This document shows positions 1 through 7,297 of a stretch of DNA of 12,624 nucleotides, piece by piece. How positions within the stretch are numbered: position 1 is the stretch's first letter; the number at the start of each line of letters is the position of its first letter. The position numbers and the translations under genes are program-made. The stretch is from contig NZ_DASYHS010000260.1 in assembly GCF_035998295.1 (NCBI RefSeq), forward strand, positions 1 to 12,624, in the 5' to 3' direction. This DNA is from DASYHS01 sp035998295. Its GTDB lineage: Bacteria > Pseudomonadota > Alphaproteobacteria > Azospirillales > Azospirillaceae. The notes under the pieces were generated by a model. The model was not told the DNA's origin. It saw only the letters and a list, made by a program, of their open reading frames with translations, and made no database searches.

Positions 1-287
1 CCGACATCCTCCTCCTGCTCGCCGAAGAGGCCTCCTTCCTCCTCCTCGCCGAAGGCCTGCTCCTCCTCGCCGAAGCCTTCCTCCTCGCCGAAGGCCTGCT
101 CATCCTCGCCGAGGCCTTCCTCCTCGCCGAAGGCCTGCTCCTCTTCGCCGAAGCCTTCCTCGTATTCGGCGTAGGCTCCCTCGTCTTCCCACCACTGCGC
201 GGAAGCGGTTTGAGGCGTGGCTGCCAGAATAATGGCAGTGAATCCGGCGCTCACCCCCATCAGGAGATGCTTTTTCAATCCGGGCAT
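1..287 (-). CDS. Secreted acidic repeat protein, partial (C-terminus beyond left edge)
   Basis: I do not recognise a family. Translation from the ATG at 287 is open to the left edge (95 codons, no stop). Residues 1-30 form a signal peptide: two lysines at 5-6, a hydrophobic stretch, and an Ala-Ser-Ala site at 28-30 before Gln31. The mature part starts with WWEDEGAYAEYEE and becomes a 13-residue repeat, roughly QAFGEEEGFGEEE, with units at residues 38-50 (degenerate), 51-63, 64-76 and 77 onward (diverging). The product is therefore extremely acidic, rich in Gly, Glu and regularly spaced Phe, and probably extended or disordered. A good ribosome site, AGAGGA, lies 7 nt before the ATG and supports the start. 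The signal-peptide part is visibly less GC-rich than the rest of the window. An exported cation-binding or surface protein is possible, but that is a guess from composition. The reading frame and signal peptide are firm; the function is unknown. Confidence 0.78.
   Translation of the reverse strand, partial: MPGLKKHLLMGVSAGFTAIILAATPQTASAQWWEDEGAYAEYEEGFGEEEQAFGEEEGLGEDEQAFGEEEGFGEEEQAFGEEEEGGLFGEQEEDV
21..176 (-). repeat. 39-bp in-frame tandem repeat within the acidic protein gene
   Basis: About four units of 39 bp (138-176, 99-137, 60-98 and 21-59) encode the 13-residue acidic repeat. The two central units are nearly identical at DNA level; the outer two have diverged. Each unit itself contains two related half-units, (Q)AFGEEE and GFGEEE. 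The period is a multiple of three, so changes in copy number would keep the frame. Confidence 0.75.
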
Positions 288-457
288 TTCTATGTCCTCT
301 CTGTCATGTCAGGATTGTTGTTGACCCGCATGCCTCAGCAATACCGGTCATCTCCCAACAGGTTCTTCAGCTGGTGATTACCCTGTCCAGACAGGGTATA
401 CCGGTCGTAGAGGCGAGACAGAGAGGACACCGGGGCGGACGGGCCCGGCGCGGACCG
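288..457. other. Intergenic region upstream of the acidic protein gene
   Basis: These 170 bases lie between the stop of the ABM-like gene (458) and the start of the acidic repeat protein (287), both on the minus strand. They are less GC-rich than the surroundings, which suits a promoter region. I see the palindrome at 379-398 and two copies of ATACCGGTC (341-349 and 398-406, 57 bp apart). I could not place a convincing -35/-10 pair, and no additional gene is visible. Confidence 0.5.
379..398. promoter_or_regulatory. Palindromic operator candidate (TACCCTGTC-CA-GACAGGGTA)
   Basis: The 9-bp arms TACCCTGTC and GACAGGGTA are exact reverse complements around a 2-bp centre. Size and symmetry are typical of operators for dimeric repressors such as the TetR family, but no TetR gene lies in the window. 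The site is about 80 bp upstream of the acidic protein ATG and 60 bp past the stop of the ABM-like gene. It could also fold as an RNA hairpin, but no U-tract follows on either strand, so an intrinsic terminator is less likely. Confidence 0.45.
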
Positions 458-787
458 CTAGCCGGCGGCCGGCCCGTTCGCGGACGCCTTGATCCAGACC
501 GGGGTCGCGGGCCGGAACTCGGACTCCCCCGTGAGCAGCGGCGCCACCTCCGCCTCGTAGGCGGGGTACCAGGGCTGCTTCACGAACGCCTGCGCGCTCG
601 CACGATCGTCGTAGAGCTGAAAGACGCAGATCGTGTCCGGATCGGAGTCGTCATAGCAGTAGAAGTAGGCGTCGTGGGCCGCATTCCCGCCGATTCTCCG
701 GCGCAAATGCTTCTCCCAGACGCGCCGGACCTCGTCCCGCCTGCCCGGGAGGGACTTGTGCCTGATGAAAAGGGCCGCTCCGTTCAT
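458..787 (-). CDS. ABM/quinol-monooxygenase-like small protein
   Basis: This encodes a 109-residue cytoplasmic protein resembling the antibiotic biosynthesis monooxygenase (ABM) fold, a dimeric alpha+beta barrel. Visible features are an N-terminal strand (AALFIRHKSLPGRRDEV) with the typical 'R.......PG..de' pattern, a first helix at about 16-31, a central strand (DTICVFQLYDD, 51-61) and a helix beginning SAQAFVKQPWYPAYEAEV (64-81), followed by a C-terminal strand. The length (about 95-110) fits the family. I start at ATG 787 because GAGGAG lies just upstream and the conserved fold begins there; the frame stays open to 883, but that extension is basic and low in family resemblance. Members of the family act on quinone-like or polyketide substrates or are stress-associated; nothing nearby indicates a substrate. 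Medium confidence in the family, none in the reaction. Confidence 0.68.
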   Translation of the reverse strand: MNGAALFIRHKSLPGRRDEVRRVWEKHLRRRIGGNAAHDAYFYCYDDSDPDTICVFQLYDDRASAQAFVKQPWYPAYEAEVAPLLTGESEFRPATPVWIKASANGPAAG

Positions 788-1043
788 GGATATCTCCTCG
801 ATCGTCCGGGCACGCGCCCGGCAGGCCGATGGGCAAATCCGCCCAACGACGGGACGACGATCGGGAACCGCTGTTCGTGACATGCCGGCTGCTGCGAATA
901 CGGGCTATCGTTCCGCCACGGCGACGGGCAAGCTCGTCGCGGCACTACGGCCGGCGGAGGTCTCCGCGAGAGCCCGCCGCGGCCGGGCGGCGACCAAGGC
1001 ATCCGGCCGGGTCCGCATGCCCGGCCGCGACAAGAGCGAAGCC
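788..1043. other. Divergent intergenic region between the ABM-like and PAS_5 genes
   Basis: These 256 bases separate two divergent genes and should contain both promoters. The sequence is GC-rich and shows no clear sigma-70 boxes. A perfect 6-bp hairpin with a 4-nt loop (CCGGGC at 806-811, GCCCGG at 816-821) falls in the leader of the ABM-like gene. The PAS_5 reading frame is open leftwards through this stretch with in-frame ATGs at 882 and 1017, but this upstream translation lacks domain resemblance. No other gene is supported. Confidence 0.4.
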
Positions 1044-1487
1044 ATGGACACGATCCTCACCGCGGCCTTCGACTACTGGCGAAGCAAGCTGGGCGGCCGC
1101 GCCATGCCCGCGCGCCGCGACCTCGACCCGCTCGACATTCCCAAGCTGCTCCCCTGGCTGATGCTCACGGACGTGCTGCGCAATCCCCTGGATTTCCGCT
1201 ACCGCCTCATCGGCACGGAGATCGCGGCGAGGGCCCGGCGCGACTACACGGGCCGCCGCTTCTCCGAGCTGACCCATACCGGCCCTTCGAGCCAGGTCTG
1301 GATCGACCGCGCCCGCGTGGTCGAGACCTGCCGGCCGGTCTTCACCACCCCGCCCTACACGGGCGGGGACGACAGCGTGAGCGCGGTGTCCGGCATCCAC
1401 ATGCCGCTGTCGGACGACGCAAGCAGCGTGAACATGATCCTCAGCGTCGTCACCTTCCAGACGAGGAGGCAGGGAGGGGGAACCTGA
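1044..1487 (+). CDS. PAS_5 family (DUF1457-like) single-domain protein
   Basis: The 147-residue protein matches the PAS_5 pattern common in alphaproteobacteria: an initial helix AAFDYWRSKLGGRAMPAR (7-24), the D-L-D-P-L-D-I-P-K-L-L-P segment (26-37), then a strand with FRYRLIGTEI (51-60) and the YTGRRFSEL motif (68-76). The core continues with PVFTTPPYTG and IHMPLSDD, ending in a strand (MILSVVTFQ). Family members are free-standing PAS-like sensor or ligand-binding modules of mostly unknown function; no kinase, GGDEF or DNA-binding domain is attached. ATG 1044 is chosen because the domain starts directly after it and AAGAG lies about 8 nt upstream. ATG 1017 (nine residues longer) is a reasonable alternative. 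The gene converges on the ABC operon, with only 16 bp between the two stop codons. The PAS_5 assignment is fairly sure; the ligand is unknown. Confidence 0.78.
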   Translation: MDTILTAAFDYWRSKLGGRAMPARRDLDPLDIPKLLPWLMLTDVLRNPLDFRYRLIGTEIAARARRDYTGRRFSELTHTGPSSQVWIDRARVVETCRPVFTTPPYTGGDDSVSAVSGIHMPLSDDASSVNMILSVVTFQTRRQGGGT

Positions 1488-1491
1488 GCGC

Positions 1492-1516
1492 CGCCGGCCC
1501 GCGTCAGGGGCCGGCG
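1492..1516. terminator. GC-rich hairpin between convergent gene ends
   Basis: A 9-bp perfect stem (1492-1500 with 1508-1516, core GCCGGCCC/GGGCCGGC) with a 7-nt loop sits just after the PAS_5 stop and spans the stop codon of the last ABC gene. Its position between convergent genes suits a bidirectional transcription end or mRNA 3' stabiliser. There is no T-run on either side, so it is not a canonical intrinsic terminator. Confidence 0.4.
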
Positions 1517-2595
1517 AGATGACAGGAAACCCGATGGCCCTCGCCGAGGGTCCCGGCGGCCGGCGGCCGCGTGCGGCAGACCTCCAGCGCATCGGGGCAG
1601 CGCGGATGGAAATGGCACCCCGGCGGCGGCGCCAGGGGCGAAGGCAACTCGCCCGAGATCGGCGCATAGGCCCGCCGGCCGGAATGCAGGCTGGGAATCT
1701 CGTCCAGCAGCGCCCAGGTATAGGGATGCGCGGGCGAGGCGAACAGGTCGGCGGCGGTGGCCTCCTCCACCACGCGTCCCAGATACATCACCGCGACGCG
1801 GTCGCAGAGATGCCGGACGACCCCGAGGTCGTGGCTGATGAACAGCACCGTCAGCCCCCGGCGTTCCCGCAGGTCGAGCAGCAGGTTGATGATCTGCGCC
1901 TGGATGGACACGTCGAGCGCCGCGACGGGCTCGTCGCAGATCAGGAAGTCGGGCGATACCGACAGTGCGCGCGCGATGCCGACGCGCTGTCTCTGTCCGC
2001 CCGAGAACTGGTGCGGCAGCCGCTGCATGGCATCGCGGTCGAGGCCCACCTCCTCCAGCAGCTGCGCCGCGAAGGCGTCCCGGTCGGCCGCATCGATCAG
2101 GCCGTGATAGATCGGCCCTTCGGTGACGATGTCGACGATCCGCTGGCGCGGGTTCAGGGACGCCATCGGGTTCTGGAACACCATCTGCACCCGCAGCAGC
2201 TCGCGCCGCGACGCCGGCCGGCCCGCCGCTTCGGCCGGCCGGCCGGCGATCCGCATGCCGTCGGCCGAAACCGCGCCTTGCGACGGCGCCAGCAGGCCGG
2301 CGGCGATCCGGCCGAGGGTCGACTTGCCGCAGCCGCTTTCCCCGACGAGCCCCATGACCGAGCCGCGCGGGATGGACAGGGACACGTCGGTGACCGCCTG
2401 CACGATCTCGTCGCGGTAGCCGGCGCCGAACCTGGTCAGCATCCGCTCGATCGCCGTCATCCGGCGTTCGAAGCGCTTGGTGACGGAGCGCAGTTCGACG
2501 AAGGGCGCGGGTTCCGCACCGGTGTTCTCGGGCACGGTCGGCACGGTCGGCATGGACACTCCATTGGTACGGCCCATCGGTACGGCGCCCCTCAT
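1504..2595 (-). CDS. Peptide-type ABC importer ATPase (DppF/OppF-like)
   Basis: This is a cytoplasmic nucleotide-binding subunit of a family-5 (peptide/opine/oligosaccharide) importer. Counting from ATG 2595 (363 residues): Walker A GESGCGKST at 85-93, Q-loop VFQNPMASLNPRQ at 139-151, signature QFSGGQRQRV at 196-205, Walker B FLICDEP at 217-223, and the H-loop histidine at 255 in FISHD. The C-terminal oligopeptide-transporter region follows (HPYTWALLDEIP, then CHFHPRC). Cysteines 327, 333, 340 and 358 match the four-cysteine tail that binds a [4Fe-4S] cluster in some DppD/DppF proteins. The start is uncertain: ATG 2595 overlaps the preceding stop as ATGA; ATG 2577 has GAGGGG 10 nt upstream; ATG 2553 has GGAG 5 nt upstream. 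All lie before the ATPase domain. It is the last gene of the operon and should pair with the other ATPase as a heterodimer. Confidence 0.93.
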   Translation of the reverse strand: MRGAVPMGRTNGVSMPTVPTVPENTGAEPAPFVELRSVTKRFERRMTAIERMLTRFGAGYRDEIVQAVTDVSLSIPRGSVMGLVGESGCGKSTLGRIAAGLLAPSQGAVSADGMRIAGRPAEAAGRPASRRELLRVQMVFQNPMASLNPRQRIVDIVTEGPIYHGLIDAADRDAFAAQLLEEVGLDRDAMQRLPHQFSGGQRQRVGIARALSVSPDFLICDEPVAALDVSIQAQIINLLLDLRERRGLTVLFISHDLGVVRHLCDRVAVMYLGRVVEEATAADLFASPAHPYTWALLDEIPSLHSGRRAYAPISGELPSPLAPPPGCHFHPRCPDALEVCRTRPPAAGTLGEGHRVSCHLAGP

Positions 2596-3554
2596 CCGGA
2601 ATGGTGGCAGCGGACGGCATGGCCGGGACGGTGCTCGGCGAAGACGGGGACGTCCCGGCAGGCGGCGGTCGCGCGGGTGCAGCGCGGGGCGAAGGAGCAG
2701 CCCTCGGGCAGGGACAGCGGGGAAGGCGGTAGCCCCGGTATCTGCACCAGCCGGCTTCCCGGCTCGGCGTCGCCGGGAATGGAGGCGATCAGGCCGCGCG
2801 TATAGGGATGGCGCGGCGCCGTCAGAACGTCGCGCGCCGCACCGATCTCGACGATCCGGCCGGCATACATCACCGCGATCCGGTCGCACAGGCCGGCCAC
2901 GACGCTGAGGTCGTGGGTCACCCAGACCATGGCCGTGCCGCGGTCGCGCACCAGCGCCTGGACGAGATGCAGGATCTGCGACTGGACCGTGACGTCCAGC
3001 GCGGTCGTCGGCTCGTCGGCGATCACGACCGCGGGATCGTGGGCCAGGGCGATGGCGATGCCGACGCGCTGGCGCATGCCGCCCGACAGCTCGTGCGGAT
3101 AGGCCGAGAGGCGTTGGCGCGGCGACGGTATGCCGACCTGGGCCAGCGCCCTCTCGGCCACGTCGTCGGCCTCCCGCCGGCCGATCCGGCGATGCGCCCG
3201 CAGGGCTTCGTGGAATTGGCCGCCGATCGTGATCACGGGGTTCAGCGTCGTCATCGGGTCCTGGAACACCATCGACACGCGCCGGCCGCGATGCTCGCGC
3301 ATCCGGGCCTCGGGCAGGCCGACGAGTTCCTCCCCCTGAAGCCGGATCGATCCTCCCGCGACCCGGCCCGGCGGCTCGATCAGGCCCATGATCGACAGGC
3401 CGGTCACGGACTTGCCCGAACCGGACTCGCCGACCAGGCCCAGGATCTCGCCCGCTCCCAGGGAGAAGGAGACGCCGTTGACGGAGCGGACGATCCCCGC
3501 CTTCATGCGGTATTCCGTCGTGAGGTCGCGGACCTCCAGGACCGGCGCGGTCAT
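2592..3554 (-). CDS. Peptide-type ABC importer ATPase (DppD/OppD-like)
   Basis: This 320-residue ATPase partners with the downstream DppF-like subunit and energises import through the two permeases. Visible motifs: Walker A GESGSGKSV (42-50), Q-loop VFQDPMTTLNP (96-106), signature ELSGGMRQRV (155-164), Walker B VVIADEP (176-182) with TTALD following, and the switch histidine 214 in WVTHD. The C-terminal oligopeptide region has HPYTRGLIASIP (249-260) and a four-cysteine tail (286, 292, 299, 316), the pattern associated with an iron-sulfur cluster in DppD homologues. The ATG at 3554 overlaps the stop of the permease gene (ATGA) and has GAGG 8 nt before it. Its own TGA overlaps the next possible ATG at 2595. 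Length and motif order are those of a complete, functional subunit. Confidence 0.95.
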   Translation of the reverse strand: MTAPVLEVRDLTTEYRMKAGIVRSVNGVSFSLGAGEILGLVGESGSGKSVTGLSIMGLIEPPGRVAGGSIRLQGEELVGLPEARMREHRGRRVSMVFQDPMTTLNPVITIGGQFHEALRAHRRIGRREADDVAERALAQVGIPSPRQRLSAYPHELSGGMRQRVGIAIALAHDPAVVIADEPTTALDVTVQSQILHLVQALVRDRGTAMVWVTHDLSVVAGLCDRIAVMYAGRIVEIGAARDVLTAPRHPYTRGLIASIPGDAEPGSRLVQIPGLPPSPLSLPEGCSFAPRCTRATAACRDVPVFAEHRPGHAVRCHHSG

Positions 3555-4486
3555 CGCTTGAGCCTCGGGTTCAGGACGTCTCTCAGCTGGTCGCCCACCA
3601 GGTTGATCGACAGGATGGTCACCAGCAGGGCAACGCCGGGAAAGATGCTGATCCAGTAGAGGCCGCCCATCAGGAACTGGTAGCCGTTCGCAATCAGCAG
3701 CCCGAGCGACGGCTCGGTCTCCGGCAGGCCGATGCCGAGGAAGCTGAGCGTCGCCTCCAGGGTGATCGCATGGGCGACCTGGACCGTCACCACCACCAGC
3801 AGCGGCGCCACGCAGTTGGGCAGCAGGTGGCGGCGCAGGATGTGCAGGTTGCCCAGGCGCAGGCACCGGGCGGCCTCGACATATTCCTTCTCGCGCTCCA
3901 CCAGCGCCGAGGCCCTGACCGTGCGGGCGTAATACGCCCACTGGACGGCGACGAGCGCGATCATGGTCTTGTCGGCCCCGCGTCCCAGGATCGCGAGCAG
4001 GATCAAGGCCACCAGGATCGGCGGGAAGCTCATCTGCAGGTCGACCAGGCGCATCAGCGCGGAATCGGCCCGTCCGCCGGCGAAGGCGGCCGAGAGGCCG
4101 AGCGTCGTGCCGATCGCCAGGGCCACCACGGCGCTGCTGCCTCCGACGAGCAGGCTGGTGCGCAGCCCGTAGAGGATGGCGCTGAAGACGTCGCGCCCCA
4201 GCCCGTCCGAACCGAGCCAGAAGACGAAGCCGGCGCCGCTTTCGGTGCCCGGCGGCAGGCGCGCGTCGAGGATCGACAGGCTCGACAGGTCGTAGGGGTC
4301 CTGCGGCGCGATCAGCGGCGCCAGCAGCGCCGCGAGCACGATCGCCGTCAGCAGCGCCAGGGCGGCCGAGGCGACCGGGCTCGCCCGGAAATCGGCGGCC
4401 AGTTCGCGCATCGGGGAGACCGCCTTCGGCGCACCGCGGGACGGCTTCGCCCCGCCGCCGGGCGTCGCGACCGGAAAACTCGTCAT
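3551..4486 (-). CDS. ABC importer inner-membrane permease (DppC/OppC-like)
   Basis: A 311-residue inner-membrane protein with the OppC layout. It has a cytoplasmic Pro/Gly-rich N-terminus, a first membrane helix at about 39-60 followed by APQDPYDL (the OppC_N hallmark), then the periplasmic stretch ending in LGSDGLGRDVFSAILYGLRTSL (91-112, very conserved in DppC). The remaining five membrane helices carry the EAA coupling motif at 201-224 (EYVEAARCLRLGN...RRHLLPN), which docks onto the ATPases. It ends with INLVGDQLRDVLNPRLKR, the standard C-terminus of the family. The ATG at 4486 overlaps the DppB-type gene's stop (ATGA) and has GGAGGAGG just upstream. It forms the transmembrane channel with the DppB-like protein. 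Confidence 0.95.
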   Translation of the reverse strand: MTSFPVATPGGGAKPSRGAPKAVSPMRELAADFRASPVASAALALLTAIVLAALLAPLIAPQDPYDLSSLSILDARLPPGTESGAGFVFWLGSDGLGRDVFSAILYGLRTSLLVGGSSAVVALAIGTTLGLSAAFAGGRADSALMRLVDLQMSFPPILVALILLAILGRGADKTMIALVAVQWAYYARTVRASALVEREKEYVEAARCLRLGNLHILRRHLLPNCVAPLLVVVTVQVAHAITLEATLSFLGIGLPETEPSLGLLIANGYQFLMGGLYWISIFPGVALLVTILSINLVGDQLRDVLNPRLKR

Positions 4487-5460
4487 CGTGCCTCCTCCCG
4501 CAGCCTGACGCGCGGATCGAGGACGGCATAGAGCAGGTCCACGACCAGGTTGATGATCACGAACAGCACGACGATCAGCATCAGGTAGGCGACGATGACC
4601 GGGCGGTCGAGATTGTTGATGGACTCGATGATCAGCTTGCCCATGCCCGGCCAGTTGAAGATCGATTCCGTAACGACGGCGAAGGCGACCACCGACCCGA
4701 ACTCGATCCCGATCACGGTCACTATGGGGATCATGATGTTCTTCAGGACGTGGCGGCGCAGGATGCGCCCGCCCGGAATCCCCATCGACCTCGCGAAGCG
4801 GACATAGTCCTGGGGAACCACCTCCTTGGTGCCGGCCCGGGTCAGCCGGATCAGCAGCGCCACCTTGAACAGCGCGAGGTTCAGCGCCGGCAGGAAGATG
4901 TGCCGCAGCCCGTCGACGGTCAGGATGCTGAGGTCGACCCCGAGCACCTCGACCGTCTCGCCGCGCCCGAAGACCGGGAACCAGGACAGCCACACGCCGA
5001 ATGTCAGGATCAGGATCAGCCCGACCCAGAAGGTCGGCAGGCTGAAGCCGAAGATCGAGCCGGCCATGATCGCCTTCGAGTACCACCGCTCGGGATGGAG
5101 CCCGGCGACCAGCCCGAGCGGCACGCCGATCAGGACCGCGAGCACGGTGGCGCTCAGCGCCAGTTCCATCGTCGCCGGCATCCGCTGGAAGATCAGCTCG
5201 ATCGACGGGATGTTGAAGACGAAGGACCTGCCGAGGTCGCCCCGGACCGCCGAGGCGAGGAAGTGGAAATACTGCTCCCACAGCGGCCCGTCTAGGCCGA
5301 GCGACCGCCTTACCGCCTCGCGCGTCGCCTGGTCGGCGTCGGCCGGGATCAGGATCTCGACCGGGTCGCCGATCGCGTAGACGCCGATGAACACGATCAG
5401 CGACATCGCCAGCACGATGCCCGCGCCCTGGAACAGGCGCTGGATGACGAAGGCGATCAT
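4483..5460 (-). CDS. ABC importer inner-membrane permease (DppB/OppB-like)
   Basis: A 325-residue inner-membrane permease. The first helix (about 5-29) is followed by GDPVEIL, the DppB-type 'GDP' motif at 31-33, and then the soluble LGLDGPLWEQYFHFL...GDLGRSF segment (54-80), conserved in this family. Five further membrane helices follow, with the EAA loop at 219-242 (DYVRFARSMGIPGG...RRHVLKN) for ATPase contact. The TESIFNWPGMGKL segment (264-276) and the DLLYAVLDPRVR end (308-319) are also typical. The start at ATG 5460 has GAGGAG 6 nt upstream and overlaps the hydrolase stop as ATGA. It is complete and pairs with the DppC-like subunit. Confidence 0.95.
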   Translation of the reverse strand: MIAFVIQRLFQGAGIVLAMSLIVFIGVYAIGDPVEILIPADADQATREAVRRSLGLDGPLWEQYFHFLASAVRGDLGRSFVFNIPSIELIFQRMPATMELALSATVLAVLIGVPLGLVAGLHPERWYSKAIMAGSIFGFSLPTFWVGLILILTFGVWLSWFPVFGRGETVEVLGVDLSILTVDGLRHIFLPALNLALFKVALLIRLTRAGTKEVVPQDYVRFARSMGIPGGRILRRHVLKNIMIPIVTVIGIEFGSVVAFAVVTESIFNWPGMGKLIIESINNLDRPVIVAYLMLIVVLFVIINLVVDLLYAVLDPRVRLREEAR

Positions 5461-7295
5461 GACGGCTCCTCGACGAGATACAGCAGCAGGCAGGACGGCG
5501 TATCGGGGCCGGTCGCCAGCGCCAGCCGCGCCTTCGCCCGCGGGCCGGGCTCGCCCTCGGGCGCGCCGGTCTGGGGATTGACGTCGAAATGGGGGAAGTT
5601 GCTGGCCGCGACGTCCAGGCGGATGCGATGGCCGGCCCGGAACCGGTTGGCCGTGGGAAAGGCCTCGACCTCGACCCGGACCGGCCGGCCCTCGGGCAGC
5701 GGGACGGGATCGGCCCGCGATTCGCGGTAGCGCAGCCGCAGGATGCCGTCGGCGAGGTTGACCGCCGGGCCGTCGGGATAGCAGTCGACGAGCTTGATCG
5801 TGACGTCGGCATCCGGCGCGTCCGCCACGATCCACAGCCGGGCGCGGACCGGGCCCGCGACCACCAGGTCGCGCTCCAGCGGCGGCGTCATGAACACCAG
5901 CACGTCCGGCCGGCCCGCGCGCAGGGGGGAAGGGCCGTCGGGATCGACGACCGGGAACAGGCGGTTCTGGTCGAACATGCCGCCCGCCATCACCGGCTCG
6001 CCGGAATTGATGGCGCCGCCGCAGGTGGGCACGGGGGCGTCGGGATCGCTGGTCCAGGCGTGGACGCGCGTCTCCTTCGGCGGCTCCTGCGCGCGCAACG
6101 CGCCGCCGGCCAGGTACCATGCCGCCTCGCGGGCGCCGGGCGGCGGCCAGGCCTCGCCCGCCCGCCAGCGGCCGCCGTGATCGATGCGGCCGTGGCGCCC
6201 GCGCGCGCCGGTGCCGCCGCCCATCTCGAACCAGCGCACGGCCGGCCCGCGGGCACCGTTACCGGTACCGGCCAGGGCGTCGCGCAACCAGGCGGCGCGA
6301 AGGTCCAGCATGTCGGCGCCGAGGCCGGTCTCCGGCAGCGCCGCCGCCCCGAAATCGGCTTCGCCGGCATGGCTCAGATGGCGGTTGCCGTGGGACCAGG
6401 GGCCGATGACGAGTTGCGGGGGCCTGCCGCCCGCGACCGCGGCGACGCCCTGGAAATTGTCGATCGTGTTCATCAGCGAGGTGTCGAACCAGGACGAGAC
6501 GAAGAGCGTGGCGGTCCGGGCCATCGCGGGGCGCGAACCGGCGGCGTAGAGGCCGGGACGGGTCCAGAACGGCCCGAAGGCGCCCGCCCGCCAGAAGGAG
6601 GAAAGATTGCGCTCGTGGTCGCGGGCGGCGGCGAGCGGCGAATGGCCCGGCGCCCACGGCCCGCGCGCGAGCCAGGCGGCGACGTCCTCCGCCTCGAGCC
6701 GGGCCGCGGCGTCGAGGTCGCCGGCCGCCTTCGCGCCCCTGACCGCCTGCGCATGCGCCCAGGTCGCCTGCTTCAGGTCGAGGGCGCCGCCCTGGCGGAT
6801 GCCGCTGCGGTGCGCGTCCGAGAAGCCGCCGCAATCGGCGACCATCGCCGCCAGGCCCGGCGGCCCGAGGCTGGCGGCCGCGACCTGGCAGGCGGCGCCG
6901 TAGGAGAAGCCGACCATCGCGACCCGGCCGTCGCACCAGGGCTGCGCGCGGATCCAGGCGATCGTGTCGGCGCCGTCCTCCGGTTCCTGGAGGTATTTGG
7001 CGAAGCGCCCGCCCGACCCGCCGCACCCGCGGCAGTCCTGGATCACGTAGGCGAACCCGGCCCCGACGAACGCCTCGGCCACCTCCGGCCGGGAGCGCGG
7101 CCGGTCCATCCCCCTGCCCTGCTCGGACTGGTCGCAGCGGTTCCGGCCGTAGGGGGTCCGCTCCAGCACCACCGGGCGCGGGCCGGCGCCGAGATAGACG
7201 TCGGCCGCGAGGGCGCAGCCGTCGCGCATGGGGACGGCCACGCCGCGGAGGATATCCGCGACGTGGCTCCCGGACATGGCCTGGGCCAGGTCCAT
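5457..7295 (-). CDS. CocE/NonD family serine hydrolase (X-Pro dipeptidyl-peptidase S15-like)
   Basis: This 612-residue enzyme has the CocE architecture: an alpha/beta-hydrolase domain with a helical insert (to about 340) and a C-terminal jelly-roll domain (about 370-605, ending ...RLDVAASNFPHFDVNPQTG). The likely catalytic triad is Ser131 in GFSYGA, Asp271 in SSWFDTS and His302 in IGPWSHG; Tyr49 in ERTPYGR matches the oxyanion-hole tyrosine of cocaine esterase. Family members cleave esters (cocaine, alpha-amino-acid esters), acyl-amides (glutaryl-7-ACA) or X-Pro peptides. There is no signal peptide, so it should act in the cytoplasm on imported substrate. Its place between the binding protein and the permeases (2-nt gap upstream, ATGA overlap downstream) ties it to the transported compound. 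ATG 7295 with GGAG 9 nt upstream is preferred; the internal ATG at residue 7 is possible. Family sure, substrate unknown. Confidence 0.9.
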   Translation of the reverse strand: MDLAQAMSGSHVADILRGVAVPMRDGCALAADVYLGAGPRPVVLERTPYGRNRCDQSEQGRGMDRPRSRPEVAEAFVGAGFAYVIQDCRGCGGSGGRFAKYLQEPEDGADTIAWIRAQPWCDGRVAMVGFSYGAACQVAAASLGPPGLAAMVADCGGFSDAHRSGIRQGGALDLKQATWAHAQAVRGAKAAGDLDAAARLEAEDVAAWLARGPWAPGHSPLAAARDHERNLSSFWRAGAFGPFWTRPGLYAAGSRPAMARTATLFVSSWFDTSLMNTIDNFQGVAAVAGGRPPQLVIGPWSHGNRHLSHAGEADFGAAALPETGLGADMLDLRAAWLRDALAGTGNGARGPAVRWFEMGGGTGARGRHGRIDHGGRWRAGEAWPPPGAREAAWYLAGGALRAQEPPKETRVHAWTSDPDAPVPTCGGAINSGEPVMAGGMFDQNRLFPVVDPDGPSPLRAGRPDVLVFMTPPLERDLVVAGPVRARLWIVADAPDADVTIKLVDCYPDGPAVNLADGILRLRYRESRADPVPLPEGRPVRVEVEAFPTANRFRAGHRIRLDVAASNFPHFDVNPQTGAPEGEPGPRAKARLALATGPDTPSCLLLYLVEEPS

Positions 7296-7297
7296 CC

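Noticed and set aside
379..398. Intrinsic terminator of the ABM-like gene
   Set aside because: The hairpin could form, but no U-tract follows on the minus strand; the 2-bp-centred symmetry fits a protein-binding site better.
756..1043. Longer N-terminus for the PAS_5 protein
   Set aside because: The extension overlaps the start of the divergent ABM-like gene, is Arg/Ala-rich without motif, and the domain begins at the 1044 start.
1519..2805. Long open frame on the plus strand (over 400 codons) opposite the DppF-like ATPase
   Set aside because: It mirrors the GC-rich third positions of the opposite ATPase gene, has no recognisable domain, and the minus-strand product has all ABC motifs.
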